A stretch of 64,000 nucleotides of DNA from Elizabethkingia sp. YR214 (GTDB lineage: Bacteria; Bacteroidota; Bacteroidia; Flavobacteriales; Weeksellaceae): the NCBI RefSeq assembly GCF_003058195.1, contig NZ_QBUH01000009.1:1-64000 (forward strand), read 5' to 3'. The first letter of the stretch is position 1; each line of letters opens with the position of its first letter. The translations under genes were made by a program, and so were the position numbers. The notes beneath the pieces are model-generated. The model saw nothing but the letters and a program-made list of their open reading frames with translations, searched no databases and was not told the DNA's origin. Below, one piece after another: positions 43,281 through 52,645 of the stretch.

Positions 43281-43880
43281 TTAGAAAGTATAACCTAATC
43301 CTAATTGGAAGTTAGTGTTTTTTGCAGTTTCTCCGCCACTATTTTTTGCAATATTAGTTAAACCTGCAACATAACGAGCGTTGATTCCTAGATTAGAAGT
43401 GAATTTATAGCCTAATCCTAGTCCTAACCCAAAATTGAAGGTATTGAATGAGTCTTTGTTATTTCCATCAAAAGATCTTCCATTAACATCACCTTTAGCT
43501 TTTGCATCTACAAGAAAGCCAAATTCCGGACCTGCCTCTAAATAAAGTTCGGGAGTTGCATTATATTGAATCATTACCGGAACATTGATATAGCCAAGAT
43601 TCTGTTTCATATTGGTAATTCTATAACCTTCAATTTCATAGGTGCCATTTGCTTTCGCTCCCTGCAGGCTATATACAATTTCCGGCTGGATACTAAACTC
43701 AGCGGAGATAGGAGCATTCATAAATGCCCCGGCATAGAAGCCAAATTTAGACTTTGAGTCATTTGCTGTTATGCTTGAAAGATTTCCACCAGCTTTAATA
43801 CCAAATCTTGGTCCGGCTGAAGATTGAGCGAAAGTCATAGTTCCGATAACTATGCCTAAACCTAATAGTAGTTTTTTCAT
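43281..43880 (-). CDS. Outer-membrane beta-barrel protein, paralog 3
   Basis: 199 residues: signal peptide MKKLLLGLGIVIGTMTFAQ, then the family barrel motifs (RFGIKAGGNLSS, LGYINVPVMIQYNATP, LYLEAGPEFGFLVD, ARYVAGLTNI), ending in LGLGYTF. Its last codons and terminator are nearly identical to those of paralog 4, so these two are the youngest duplicates. The promoter-like element TGGCA-N6-TTG is at 43911-43925. Confidence 0.87.
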   Translation of the reverse strand: MKKLLLGLGIVIGTMTFAQSSAGPRFGIKAGGNLSSITANDSKSKFGFYAGAFMNAPISAEFSIQPEIVYSLQGAKANGTYEIEGYRITNMKQNLGYINVPVMIQYNATPELYLEAGPEFGFLVDAKAKGDVNGRSFDGNNKDSFNTFNFGLGLGLGYKFTSNLGINARYVAGLTNIAKNSGGETAKNTNFQLGLGYTF

Positions 43881-43910
43881 ATAATCAAGTTTTTTGATAA
43901 ATATTTTCTA

Positions 43911-43925
43911 ACAAATAGGATGCCA
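43911..43925 (-). promoter_or_regulatory. Sigma-54-like -24/-12 element of barrel gene 3
   Basis: On the minus strand TGGCA TCCTAT TTGT, 30 bases before the ATG and 7 bases after the terminator of barrel gene 4. Confidence 0.45.
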
Positions 43926-43932
43926 AATAAAA

Positions 43933-43954
43933 AGGACTGTCATTTGACAGTCCT
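43933..43954 (-). terminator. Terminator of barrel gene 4
   Basis: A perfect stem of AGGACTGTCA and TGACAGTCCT around TT, followed on the minus strand by T's. Confidence 0.9.
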
Positions 43955-43977
43955 CTATAATAATTGATGTTGTTTTC

Positions 43978-44577
43978 TTAGAAAGTATAACCTAATCCTA
44001 ATTGGAAGTTATTGTTCTTAACAGAATCACCGCCATTATCTTTTACAATATTAGTGAATCCTGCTGTGTATCGAGCATTGATGCTTAAGTTTGGTGTAAA
44101 TCTATAACCAGCACCTAGCCCCATACCGAAGTTGAAAGTGTTAAAATTATCTTTAACATCAGCTGTCTGTGTAGAACCGTTTACTTTGCCTTTTAATTTT
44201 GCATCAACCATGAAACCAAATTCAGGACCAGCTTCAAGATAGAAATCCGGAGTAGCATTATACTGAACCATTACTGGTACATTAATATATCCTAAGTTTA
44301 GTTTTGTATCTTGTGTAGTAATCCCTTCGAAAGAAGAATTTCCGAATTTAGCACCTTGCTGGCTGTATACAACCTCTGGTTGAATGCTGAAATCTGAAGA
44401 AATTGGAGCGTTCATAAATACACCTGCATAGAATCCTATTTTAGATTTTTCACGATCTAAGTTTGTTAAGTCAGAAAGGTTACCACCAGCTTTAATACCA
44501 AATCTTGGACCTGCTGTAGATTGTGCGAATGCCATTGTACCTAATACAATACCTAATCCTAAAAATACCTTTTTCAT
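43978..44577 (-). CDS. Outer-membrane beta-barrel protein, paralog 4
   Basis: 199 residues: signal peptide MKKVFLGLGIVLGTMAFAQ, barrel motifs RFGIKAGGNLSD, LGYINVPVMVQYNATP, FYLEAGPEFGFMVD and ARYTAGFTNIV, ending in LGLGYTF. It is the first of the four paralogs in the direction of transcription, but each has its own terminator, so the cluster is four separate units. The promoter-like element is at 44641-44655 and a perfect inverted repeat is at 44668-44685. Confidence 0.87.
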   Translation of the reverse strand: MKKVFLGLGIVLGTMAFAQSTAGPRFGIKAGGNLSDLTNLDREKSKIGFYAGVFMNAPISSDFSIQPEVVYSQQGAKFGNSSFEGITTQDTKLNLGYINVPVMVQYNATPDFYLEAGPEFGFMVDAKLKGKVNGSTQTADVKDNFNTFNFGMGLGAGYRFTPNLSINARYTAGFTNIVKDNGGDSVKNNNFQLGLGYTF

Positions 44578-44640
44578 AATTTTAAATTTTACTTTTTTAA
44601 TAATTTTAAACTTAATCTCTTTTTTGATGATAGCATTATT

Positions 44641-44655
44641 TCAAATGGAATGCCA
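44641..44655 (-). promoter_or_regulatory. Sigma-54-like -24/-12 element of barrel gene 4
   Basis: On the minus strand TGGCA TTCCAT TTGA, 63 bases before the ATG. Confidence 0.45.
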
Positions 44656-44667
44656 AACTTTATTTCT

Positions 44668-44685
44668 TTTGACAAAAATGTCAAA
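44668..44685 (-). promoter_or_regulatory. Inverted repeat TTTGACAAAAATGTCAAA
   Basis: TTTGACA and TGTCAAA are exact complements around AAAA. It lies 12 bases upstream of the sigma-54-like element of barrel gene 4, where an activator or repressor could bind. Confidence 0.45.
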
Positions 44686-44776
44686 TTAGTTTTGTAGTCA
44701 ACATTTAAAACATTGATAATTACAATGTTTATATTTTAATTTGGAATAAGTTTAAAATAATTATATAAAGCTTAAA

Positions 44777-45820
44777 TTATGCCTTATAGGCCTCCTTATA
44801 GTACTGAATGGCAGTTTCTGTCTGACTTTTTGTAACCTCATAATCATACAGGCAATGACCTATCTTATCTATAATAGAGAACTTTATAATACCATTGCTG
44901 TTCTTTTTGTCATTCAGCATCAGATTGTAAATATCCTCATGGCTAAAATTATCAATAGGAAGGTATGGATATATTGCTGTAATGGCATTAGCGATTTCTG
45001 CAAGGATAGCTTCATCTATTAATTGATTAGAGTAGGACAGATGTGCCTCCATAATCATTCCTGCTGCTACAGCCTCACCATGCGGGACCGGAGTTTCTTG
45101 CTGAAGGAAAAGGCTTTCTATAGCATGTCCTATTGTATGTCCGAAGTTAAGCGTTTTACGAAGGTTTTGTTCTTTGAAGTCCTGTTCTACTACATACTGC
45201 TTAATATTCATAGAATCTACGACAAATGCTTCTATGTTTTCTGGTGTTAATTCCAGTTGCTTTAGATTGTTCCAATGCTGGTCAGAAGCAATTAGTCCAT
45301 GCTTCAACATCTCAGCAAACCCACTTCTTAGTTCAGTAAATGGTAAAGTCTGAAGAAATTTAGGATAAGCAAAAATTTTCTCAGGTAAAGCAAATGTACC
45401 GATGATATTTTTATAATATTGATGATCTATTCCTGTTTTACCTCCGATAGAAGCATCTACCATAGACAGCAGAGTTGTCGGAATATTGATGAATTTAATA
45501 CCTCTTTTATATGTAGAAGCAACAAAGCCACCCATGTCAGTAATAACACCACCACCAATATTAATCATTAAGGCATTTCTGTCAGTACCAAATTCTGAAA
45601 GGATTTCCCATAGCTGGGCTGCGGTTTCGATATTTTTCCCTTCTTCTCCGGCCTCAATCTCAATAATCTCAAACGGAATAGTGGTTTCCAGATTTGCTAA
45701 TACTGTTGGAAGGCAATATTCATGAGTGTTTTCGTCTACCAGTAATAAAAGCAGACTTGGGTTGGTTGTATCAATATATTCGTTTAGCTGGCTGAAGTTG
45801 TCGTCTAAAAAGCTGATCAT
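44777..45820 (-). CDS. aroB: 3-dehydroquinate synthase
   Basis: 347 residues. AroB cyclises DAHP to 3-dehydroquinate, step 2 of the shikimate pathway. The NAD-binding GGGVITDMGGFVASTYKRG (partial) region and the metal-binding residues in FAEMLKHGLI, NFGHTIGHA and HGEAVAAGM are all present. The length is normal. A TATTTTTG -7 element (45846-45853) lies 25 bases upstream. It diverges from the proline dehydrogenase gene. Confidence 0.96.
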   Translation of the reverse strand: MISFLDDNFSQLNEYIDTTNPSLLLLLVDENTHEYCLPTVLANLETTIPFEIIEIEAGEEGKNIETAAQLWEILSEFGTDRNALMINIGGGVITDMGGFVASTYKRGIKFINIPTTLLSMVDASIGGKTGIDHQYYKNIIGTFALPEKIFAYPKFLQTLPFTELRSGFAEMLKHGLIASDQHWNNLKQLELTPENIEAFVVDSMNIKQYVVEQDFKEQNLRKTLNFGHTIGHAIESLFLQQETPVPHGEAVAAGMIMEAHLSYSNQLIDEAILAEIANAITAIYPYLPIDNFSHEDIYNLMLNDKKNSNGIIKFSIIDKIGHCLYDYEVTKSQTETAIQYYKEAYKA

Positions 45821-45845
45821 TCTGATTACTAATTTTTATGTTATG

Positions 45846-45853
45846 CAAAAATA
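45846..45853 (-). promoter_or_regulatory. -7 element of aroB
   Basis: TATTTTTG on the minus strand, 25 bases before the ATG. No TTG at the usual distance. Confidence 0.45.
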
Positions 45854-45892
45854 CCGTTTTTGAATTGAAAAAAGTACTTAAAAGATAGTGTA

Positions 45893-45919
45893 TTGTCCAG
45901 CATACTTTTACTAAATTTG
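45893..45919 (+). promoter_or_regulatory. Promoter of the proline dehydrogenase gene
   Basis: TTG (45893-45895), 16 bases, TAAATTTG (45912-45919). It shows that the frame upstream of 45947 is not translated. Confidence 0.6.
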
Positions 45920-45946
45920 CGAATCATAAATTTAATAGAAATAGAG

Positions 45947-47116
45947 ATGAGTATTTTTGATAATACACAGATTGCATTTGCAGATAAAACAACAGACCAG
46001 TTGAGAAAAGCATACTGGATGTTCAAAGGTATTGAAAACCCTACACTAACGAATATGGGCGTTTCTATGCTGAACTTTACCGTAAAGAATAACTTTCCTT
46101 TCGTAGACGGAATTGTGAAGAAGACTTTATTCGAACAATTCTGTGGCGGTGAAACCCGCGAAGAAAGTATACAAGCGGTGAACAAACTATGGAAGAGAGG
46201 AGTAGGAAGTATTTTCGATTATTCTGTAGAAGGTAAAGAAGACGAAGAAAGCTTTGACAAGATCTGTAATGAGATTAAAGATATTATCAAATTCTCTAAA
46301 GGTAATCCGGCTATTCCTTTTGTAGTATTCAAGCCAACAGCTTTCGGAAGAATAGATCTTTATGAAGAAGTAGGCAAGGGAAGAGAGCTTACAACAAGCG
46401 AAAAAGAAGAATGGGAGCGTGTAAGAACCCGTTTTGATGAAGTTTGTAAACTGTGCCATGAGAATAACATTAAAGTAATGGTAGATGCTGAAGAATCCTG
46501 GATGCAGGATGCAGCTGATCATCTTACTGAAGAAATGATGGAGAAATACAATAAGGAAACTCCTATTGTATGGAATACCATCCAGATGTACAGAACTTTA
46601 AGGTTGGAATATATGGAAGGGCACCTACAAAGAGCTCGTGAAAAAGGTTATTTCATTGGTTATAAAATTGTACGTGGTGCTTATATGGAAAAAGAACGCG
46701 ACAGAGCCATAAGAATGGGGTATCCTTCACCAATTCAGCCTACTAAGCAAGCTACAGATGATAACTATAATGCAGGTATCGACTTTATTATGGGACATCA
46801 GGATATTGTTTCGGCATTCTTCGGAACTCATAATGAGAAAAGTACTGAGCTGATAATGGATAAGATGAAAGCTGCAGGATTGTTAAACGATTCATCTCAT
46901 GTATATTTTGGACAGTTATACGGAATGTCCGATAATATTACATTCTACCTTTCCAGTTTACATTATAATGTAGCTAAATATTTGCCTTATGGGCCGGTGA
47001 AAGACGTAGTGCCATATCTAACACGTCGTGCGCAGGAAAACACTTCTGTGGCGGGACAAACAGGAAGAGAACTTTCTTTGATTCAGAAAGAAATCGAAAG
47101 AAGAAAGAAAAAATAA
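45947..47116 (+). CDS. Proline dehydrogenase
   Basis: About 389 residues; FAD-dependent oxidation of L-proline to pyrroline-5-carboxylate. A monofunctional ProDH, without the P5C dehydrogenase half of PutA. Motifs include MVDAEESWMQDAAD, GYKIVRGAYMEKER and FGQLYGMSDNITF near the C terminus. The frame is open from 45893, but the ATG at 45947 (MSIFDNTQI) is 27 bases after the -7 element, whereas the upstream codons overlap the promoter. P5C dehydrogenase is not encoded in this window. Confidence 0.93.
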   Translation: MSIFDNTQIAFADKTTDQLRKAYWMFKGIENPTLTNMGVSMLNFTVKNNFPFVDGIVKKTLFEQFCGGETREESIQAVNKLWKRGVGSIFDYSVEGKEDEESFDKICNEIKDIIKFSKGNPAIPFVVFKPTAFGRIDLYEEVGKGRELTTSEKEEWERVRTRFDEVCKLCHENNIKVMVDAEESWMQDAADHLTEEMMEKYNKETPIVWNTIQMYRTLRLEYMEGHLQRAREKGYFIGYKIVRGAYMEKERDRAIRMGYPSPIQPTKQATDDNYNAGIDFIMGHQDIVSAFFGTHNEKSTELIMDKMKAAGLLNDSSHVYFGQLYGMSDNITFYLSSLHYNVAKYLPYGPVKDVVPYLTRRAQENTSVAGQTGRELSLIQKEIERRKKK

Positions 47117-47124
47117 ATAATCTG

Positions 47125-47189
47125 AAAATCTGAGATTGATAACATTTCCTGCTATAGAACTATAGAAGAAATACTCACTCTCAGATTTT
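47125..47189 (+). terminator. Terminator-like hairpin after proline dehydrogenase
   Basis: AAAATCTGAGA and TCTCAGATTTT form an 11-bp stem around a long loop with an inner CTATAG hairpin, followed by T-rich DNA. Confidence 0.55.
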
Positions 47190-47207
47190 TTATATTTTTA
47201 AACAAAA

Positions 47208-49649
47208 ATGATGTTTGCTCAGATCATTTTACCATTAAATATCAAAGGAACTTATACCTATAAAGTTCCTGTTTTTTTATATGGTAAACTGACGATCGGA
47301 ATGCGTGTTGTCGTTCCTTTTGGCGGAAAAAAACTTTATACGGGAATTGTTGCTGAAATTCATGACAGAGAACCGGAAGCATTTTTACCAAAAGAAATTA
47401 TTTCCGCTCTGGATAATGAAGCTATCCTGCCGGAAGAGCAACTGAAATTCTGGCAATGGGTTTCGGATTACTATTTGTGTAATGTAGGCGAAGTATACCG
47501 TTTTGCATTTCCTTCCTCTTTAAAACTGGAAAGCGAAACTTATGTAAAGAGGAACCCGGATGTAGAAGTTAATTATGAAGTACTGGATGTTCATGAGATA
47601 CATCTGATGCAGGCACTGGAGGTTAAGTCTGTGATTAATCTGCAGGAACTTGAAGCATTTATTCCCAGAAAAGAGGTCATGAAGACGCTTAATAGTCTGA
47701 TCGATGAACGTCTGATTGTGATTGATGAAAAAATTAGCGAAAAGTATAAAGCTAAAGAAGTTTCTTATATTAGATTAAAAGAAGGATTGCTGGAAAGTGT
47801 CGCTCTTCACGAAATCCTTTCGATACTGAATAAAGCGCCTAAACAGAAAGATCTTTTTCTGGCCATTCTGGACAAGGCAACTTCCGAAAATCCGTTTGTA
47901 AAAAAATCAGAACTTTTTGAAGATAAATTTTTCAGCAGTCAGCAGCTAAAAGTACTTGTAGACAAAGGCTATGTGGAAGAGTTCTATTTACAAAAAGATC
48001 GTATAGACTCGTATGACGGGGATTTGGAACAAATAGAACAGCTTACAGATCTTCAGCAAAAAGCTTTGTGGGAAATTGTAAAGCAATATGAAGAGAAAGA
48101 TGTTGTATTGCTACATGGCGTTACAGGATCTGGCAAAACACACCTGTATATTTCCAAAATTGAAGAAACAGTAGCTTCAGGGAAGAATGTATTAATGCTT
48201 TTCCCTGAAGTAGCACTCACCAAGCAGATTACCCAAAGATTAGAGAAAAAATACGGACAATTACTCGGTTTTTACCATTCCAAATTAACCGACTTCGAAA
48301 AGGTCGAAATTTGGAGAAAAGTAAAAAATAACCAGCTGAAAATTGTTTTGGGAACCCGGAATGCACTCTTTTTACCATTTCAGAATCTGGGGATGGTAAT
48401 TGTAGATGAAGAACATGATTCCCAATATAAAACGACCACTGTCCAGCCTTTTTTCAATGCAAAAGATGCAGCAATTGTTTTAGGAAAGTTTTATGAGGCA
48501 AAAGTTCTGCTGGGCAGTGCAACACCTTCTGTAGAATCTTATTATTCGGCCTTAACCAATAAAATTGGACTGGTGAAATTAGATGAACGTTTTGGTGAAA
48601 GCAAAGTTCCTAAGATAAACCTGATCGATTTTAAAGAAGCTCAGAACCTGAAAACAACCAATGGCAGCTTTACAATGCAGATGATTATGGAGATCAGAGA
48701 GCAGTTGGAGCAGAAGAAGCAGGTTATCATCCTTCATAACCGCCGTGGATATGCCAATGTAATAGAATGCGAAAGCTGTGGCTATACACAATATTGTAGC
48801 AATTGCGATGTTGTGATGACTTATCATAAAGTATCCAACGAACTGAAGTGTCATTATTGTGGTCAGAGATCAGCTGTGCCTAAGCAATGTCCTTCTTGCC
48901 ATTCCGAAAATCTTACAACAAAAGGTTTGGGAATCCAGCAATTGGAAGAGGAAGTTCAGCACCTATTTCCGGAAGCAGAAGTTGGTAGAATGGATCTGGA
49001 TGCTATGCGGACCAAATTTGCTTACGAAAAGTTCTTTGAAAGAGTAGAAAACCAGGAGCTGGATATTATTATTGGTACCCAGATGATTTCTAAAGGACTG
49101 GATTTTGATCATGTAGATCTTGTTGTGGTTCCGAAATCGGATGCAATGCTACACATTCAGGACTTCCGGGCAGAAGAAAGAGCTTATCAGCTCTTCACCC
49201 AGATGGCCGGACGTGCCGGAAGAACTTCACAACACGGAAGAATGCTGCTACAGACTTATAATCCTTATCAGACCATTTTTGAGAAATTGTCAAAGGATCC
49301 GGATCACATATACGAATACTTTATTCAGGAAAGAAACAGATTCCTATATCCGCCTTTTGTGAAATTAATTTTCATAGAATTAAAGCACCGCCGGGAAGAT
49401 AAAGTAGAAAGGGCATCACAGTTTCTAGGTTCAGTTCTAAGAAAGTATTTACCGGAAGAATGCATACTGGGACCTGAAAAATCACAGATTTTCAGGATTA
49501 ATAATTTATACCAGTATCAGATTTTACTAAAACTTCCTAAAGGAAAAAAACACAATTTGTTCAAACAATTTGTCTCTACTTCAATAGATGAATTCAATGA
49601 AATTTCGGGTTACAAAAGTGTGAAATTGAATCTCTATGTTGATTTTTAA
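47208..49649 (+). CDS. priA: Primosomal replication restart helicase PriA
   Basis: 813 residues. PriA reloads DnaB at stalled forks. Walker A is GVTGSGKT near 301-308 and the DEAH-type box is DEEH. The zinc-binding region has paired cysteines in CESCGYTQYCSNC and CHYCGQRSAVPKQCPSC. The helicase motif V/VI region GTQMISKGLDFDHVDLV (partial) and QMAGRAGR follow. The N-terminal 3'-DNA-binding domain spans about 1-105. Length is slightly longer than E. coli, usual for Bacteroidetes. The first ATG, 47208, is used. Confidence 0.96.
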   Translation: MMFAQIILPLNIKGTYTYKVPVFLYGKLTIGMRVVVPFGGKKLYTGIVAEIHDREPEAFLPKEIISALDNEAILPEEQLKFWQWVSDYYLCNVGEVYRFAFPSSLKLESETYVKRNPDVEVNYEVLDVHEIHLMQALEVKSVINLQELEAFIPRKEVMKTLNSLIDERLIVIDEKISEKYKAKEVSYIRLKEGLLESVALHEILSILNKAPKQKDLFLAILDKATSENPFVKKSELFEDKFFSSQQLKVLVDKGYVEEFYLQKDRIDSYDGDLEQIEQLTDLQQKALWEIVKQYEEKDVVLLHGVTGSGKTHLYISKIEETVASGKNVLMLFPEVALTKQITQRLEKKYGQLLGFYHSKLTDFEKVEIWRKVKNNQLKIVLGTRNALFLPFQNLGMVIVDEEHDSQYKTTTVQPFFNAKDAAIVLGKFYEAKVLLGSATPSVESYYSALTNKIGLVKLDERFGESKVPKINLIDFKEAQNLKTTNGSFTMQMIMEIREQLEQKKQVIILHNRRGYANVIECESCGYTQYCSNCDVVMTYHKVSNELKCHYCGQRSAVPKQCPSCHSENLTTKGLGIQQLEEEVQHLFPEAEVGRMDLDAMRTKFAYEKFFERVENQELDIIIGTQMISKGLDFDHVDLVVVPKSDAMLHIQDFRAEERAYQLFTQMAGRAGRTSQHGRMLLQTYNPYQTIFEKLSKDPDHIYEYFIQERNRFLYPPFVKLIFIELKHRREDKVERASQFLGSVLRKYLPEECILGPEKSQIFRINNLYQYQILLKLPKGKKHNLFKQFVSTSIDEFNEISGYKSVKLNLYVDF

Positions 49650-49738
49650 CTTTTTTTAACAAAAGTTATGAAGCTTTAGTATAGCTCACTCATTGATTCG
49701 GTATAATAATTAGTATTTTTATTTCGTTATAAAATGTG

Positions 49739-49763
49739 GAATATTTATATTTTTTAAATATTC
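49739..49763 (+). repeat. Inverted repeat upstream of the PBP4 gene
   Basis: GAATATTTA and TAAATATTC pair perfectly around 7 bases, 33 bases before the ATG. AT-rich, so it could be chance. Confidence 0.3.
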
Positions 49764-49796
49764 AGCATTTTACATGTTTTTATAAATATTTAATAA

Positions 49797-51263
49797 ATGA
49801 ATCTAGAGAAACTTATCTCGGGGAACCTGATCCTCTTCACTTCATTTCTTTTAGCACAAACCTCTGCTCAACCATCTGTACAAACATATTATCCGCAGGT
49901 ATATGCGGAGCAGCAGCTTGTGGGAAAAGAAATGACGGCTGAGAAATCCCTGTTGAGCCCTAAAATTCAGTTAGACACTGAATTGAACAGAGTTCAGAGT
50001 GATCCTGTCTTGCGTTACGCAACATGGGGCTTCGCGGTTTATGATCCGCAAACGAATAAGATGATTAGCTGCTACAACGAGAATGTACCATTAGTGCCGG
50101 CCTCTACAACGAAATTGTTGACAACGGATACGGCATATTCTCTTTTTGGAAAGAAATTCCAGTGGGTAACTCAGTTGGAATATTCCGGAGAAATTACTCC
50201 GGAAGGAGCTTTGAATGGTAACCTGTATATTATAGGTAGCGGCGATCCCAGCCTTGGGACCAATCAGGCAGGAGCGGACTCTTACTGGACAATTATCGCT
50301 AATTTTAAAGATGCTCTAAACAGAGCAGGAATCAAGAGAATTAATGGCGGAATTGTAATAGAGTCGGGGATCTTTAAAACATCCGAAACAATTCTCCCTC
50401 CTAATATTGTATGGCTGGAGCATAATAACTATTATTTGCCTGTTGGGAATACTCAGAACATAAGCCCTCAGAGCGAAAAAATGGTGGTTAAAGCAAAAAG
50501 ACCATCATCCGGAGAGAAAAGTTATTTCTATATTTCCCCATATAGCAAGCAGCTTGTTTATGCAGATAAGTTTGAAGGTAACACTTACTTACAAGGGAAA
50601 TTACCCGATGCTCCGGCTTACTTAGCCAATAATCTGAAATCTTCTTTAATAAAAAGCGGAACGCCTGTAACAGGTGCAGTAATTACACGTACAGTAGATG
50701 CTAGTCCTGAGGAAAGAGTCTTTCTGGCAGAACAGAAATCCCCAACACTGGAAGATATAATATACTTTACCAACCAAAACAGTAATAACAGATATGCGGA
50801 AGCATTGATGCGTATTTCTGGATTTTATACTAACGGAGATCTTTCTTTGGAGTCTGGTAAAAGTGCTGTAGTAAGTCATTTAGGATCTGTAGGTTTTGAC
50901 TTTGCAGGACTGAATTATGCGGATGGAAGTGGTCTTTCCAAAAGTAATACTGTAACACCTTTGGCACATGTGAAGTTTCTGGCACAGTTAATGAAACAAC
51001 CTTATTTCAAAACTTATTTTGATTCATTGCCTATTGCCGGAAATTCAGGAACACTGAAAAAAATGTTTTTGTATAATGAAGCCAACGGACAAATTTTTGC
51101 AAAAACAGGAACACTGAACAGAGTGAAAACACTGGCAGGCTATATTAAAACGAGAACAGGGAAGACGCTTACATTCTCATTACTCATTAATAACTATAGT
51201 GGTTCGGTCGATCAGGTAAAGCGAAAAATGGAACAATTGCTGGAACCAACATTACAATTATAA
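49797..51263 (+). CDS. D-alanyl-D-alanine carboxypeptidase/endopeptidase (PBP4-type)
   Basis: 488 residues, exported (signal peptide to about residue 23). A class C low-molecular-weight penicillin-binding protein that trims peptidoglycan peptides. The three active-site motifs are present: S103-T-T-K106 in PASTTKL, S329-N-N331 in NQNSNNRYAE, and K436-T-G438. An insertion typical of PBP4 lies between the first and second motifs. The gene is monocistronic with a terminator at 51284. Confidence 0.92.
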   Translation: MNLEKLISGNLILFTSFLLAQTSAQPSVQTYYPQVYAEQQLVGKEMTAEKSLLSPKIQLDTELNRVQSDPVLRYATWGFAVYDPQTNKMISCYNENVPLVPASTTKLLTTDTAYSLFGKKFQWVTQLEYSGEITPEGALNGNLYIIGSGDPSLGTNQAGADSYWTIIANFKDALNRAGIKRINGGIVIESGIFKTSETILPPNIVWLEHNNYYLPVGNTQNISPQSEKMVVKAKRPSSGEKSYFYISPYSKQLVYADKFEGNTYLQGKLPDAPAYLANNLKSSLIKSGTPVTGAVITRTVDASPEERVFLAEQKSPTLEDIIYFTNQNSNNRYAEALMRISGFYTNGDLSLESGKSAVVSHLGSVGFDFAGLNYADGSGLSKSNTVTPLAHVKFLAQLMKQPYFKTYFDSLPIAGNSGTLKKMFLYNEANGQIFAKTGTLNRVKTLAGYIKTRTGKTLTFSLLINNYSGSVDQVKRKMEQLLEPTLQL

Positions 51264-51283
51264 AATTTTCTTAAATACATACG

Positions 51284-51312
51284 AAAGCCTTCTTTACTGG
51301 AGGCTTTTTTTA
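51284..51312 (+). terminator. Terminator of the PBP4 gene
   Basis: AAAGCCT and AGGCTTT pair around a 10-base loop, followed by T-run. Confidence 0.8.
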
Positions 51313-51338
51313 TAAATTAGCATCTCAAATTAAATAAT

Positions 51339-52532
51339 ATGATTAGCCCAAAATTTTTAGAGAATCTTCAAAACGAATTGGCACAGATCGATGCTGACGG
51401 ACTATACAAAAGAGAAAGAATTATTACCTCTTCACAGGATGCGGAAATAGTAGTAAATAACAAAACTTTGTTAAACTTCTGCGCAAACAACTATTTAGGA
51501 TTAGCTAATAATCCTGAAGTTGTAAAAGCGTCTCAGGCTGCTATGGACACTCATGGATATGGAATGGCTTCAGTAAGATTTATTTGTGGTACACAAGATA
51601 TTCATAAAAACCTGGAACAGAAGATTTCTGAATTTTTAGGAACAGAAGATACAATACTTTATGCCGCATGTTTTGATGCTAACGGTGGGGTTTTCGAACC
51701 TTTATTTACAGAACAGGATGCTATTATTTCGGATGAATTAAACCATGCTTCAATTATTGACGGAGTTAGATTATGTAAAGCTGCCCGTTACAGATATAAG
51801 AACAATAATATGGAAGACCTGGAAGCACAATTAATAGCTGCTTCTGAAAAAAATCACAGATTCAAAATTATTGTAACTGATGGTGTTTTCTCTATGGACG
51901 GTATTGTTGCCGATCTGAAAGGAGTTTGTGATCTTGCTGATAAGTATGATGCATTGGTAATGGTGGATGATTCCCACGCAACAGGTTTCATTGGCAAAAC
52001 AGGCCGTGGAACTCATGAAGCTAATGATGTAATCGGAAGAGTAGACATCATTACATCTACATTAGGTAAAGCTTTAGGTGGCGCTCTTGGAGGTTTCACA
52101 TCTGGTAAAAAAGAAGTTATCGATATGCTGCGTCAGCGTTCAAGACCATATTTATTCTCCAACTCATTGGCACCTGGTATTGTAGGAGCTGCAACTAAGG
52201 TATTGGAACTGATTTCTGATGATACTTCCAGAAGAGACAGAGTAATGGAAAATGCACAATATTTCCGTACTAAAATGCAGGAGGCTGGTTTTGATATTCC
52301 TGAAGGAGATGCGGCTATTGTACCGGTTATGCTATATGATGCTAAGCTTTCTCAGCAAATGGCTGATAAATTATTGGATGAGGGTATTTATGTAATCGGT
52401 TTCTTTTATCCGGTAGTACCAAAAGGTAAAGCCAGAATCAGAGTACAATTATCTGCTGCACATACACCTGAGCATTTAGATAAAGCAATTGCTGCATTCA
52501 CTAAAATTGGTAAAGAACTAAGAGTGATTTAA
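51339..52532 (+). CDS. kbl: 2-amino-3-ketobutyrate CoA ligase / glycine C-acetyltransferase
   Basis: 397 residues, a PLP-dependent alpha-oxoamine synthase family enzyme of threonine breakdown: 2-amino-3-ketobutyrate + CoA to glycine + acetyl-CoA. PLP lysine K244 in [10 protein letters not shown] aligns with E. coli K244. [13 protein letters not shown] (H213) and [10 protein letters not shown] are typical. Threonine dehydrogenase, the usual partner, is not in this window. Paralogs of the family (serine palmitoyltransferase, AONS) are possible but the match to Kbl is stronger. Confidence 0.93.
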   Translation: MISPKFLENLQNELAQIDADGLYKRERIITSSQDAEIVVNNKTLLNFCANNYLGLANNPEVVKASQAAMDTHGYGMASVRFICGTQDIHKNLEQKISEFLGTEDTILYAACFDANGGVFEPLFTEQDAIISDELNHASIIDGVRLCKAARYRYKNNNMEDLEAQLIAASEKNHRFKIIVTDGVFSMDGIVADLKGVCDLADKYDALVMVDDSHATGFIGKTGRGTHEANDVIGRVDIITSTLGKALGGALGGFTSGKKEVIDMLRQRSRPYLFSNSLAPGIVGAATKVLELISDDTSRRDRVMENAQYFRTKMQEAGFDIPEGDAAIVPVMLYDAKLSQQMADKLLDEGIYVIGFFYPVVPKGKARIRVQLSAAHTPEHLDKAIAAFTKIGKELRVI

Positions 52533-52556
52533 TCTAACTTAGTCTTCAATATATTG

Positions 52557-52585
52557 ATCCCCTGCAGAAATGTCGGGGATTTTTT
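52557..52585 (+). terminator. Terminator of kbl
   Basis: ATCCCC and GGGGAT pair around 12 bases, followed by TTTTT. Confidence 0.85.
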
Positions 52586-52645
52586 ATTCTATCATTGTAG
52601 AATTAAATTATTTTACTATTTTTATTCTACACAAATAGAATTAAT

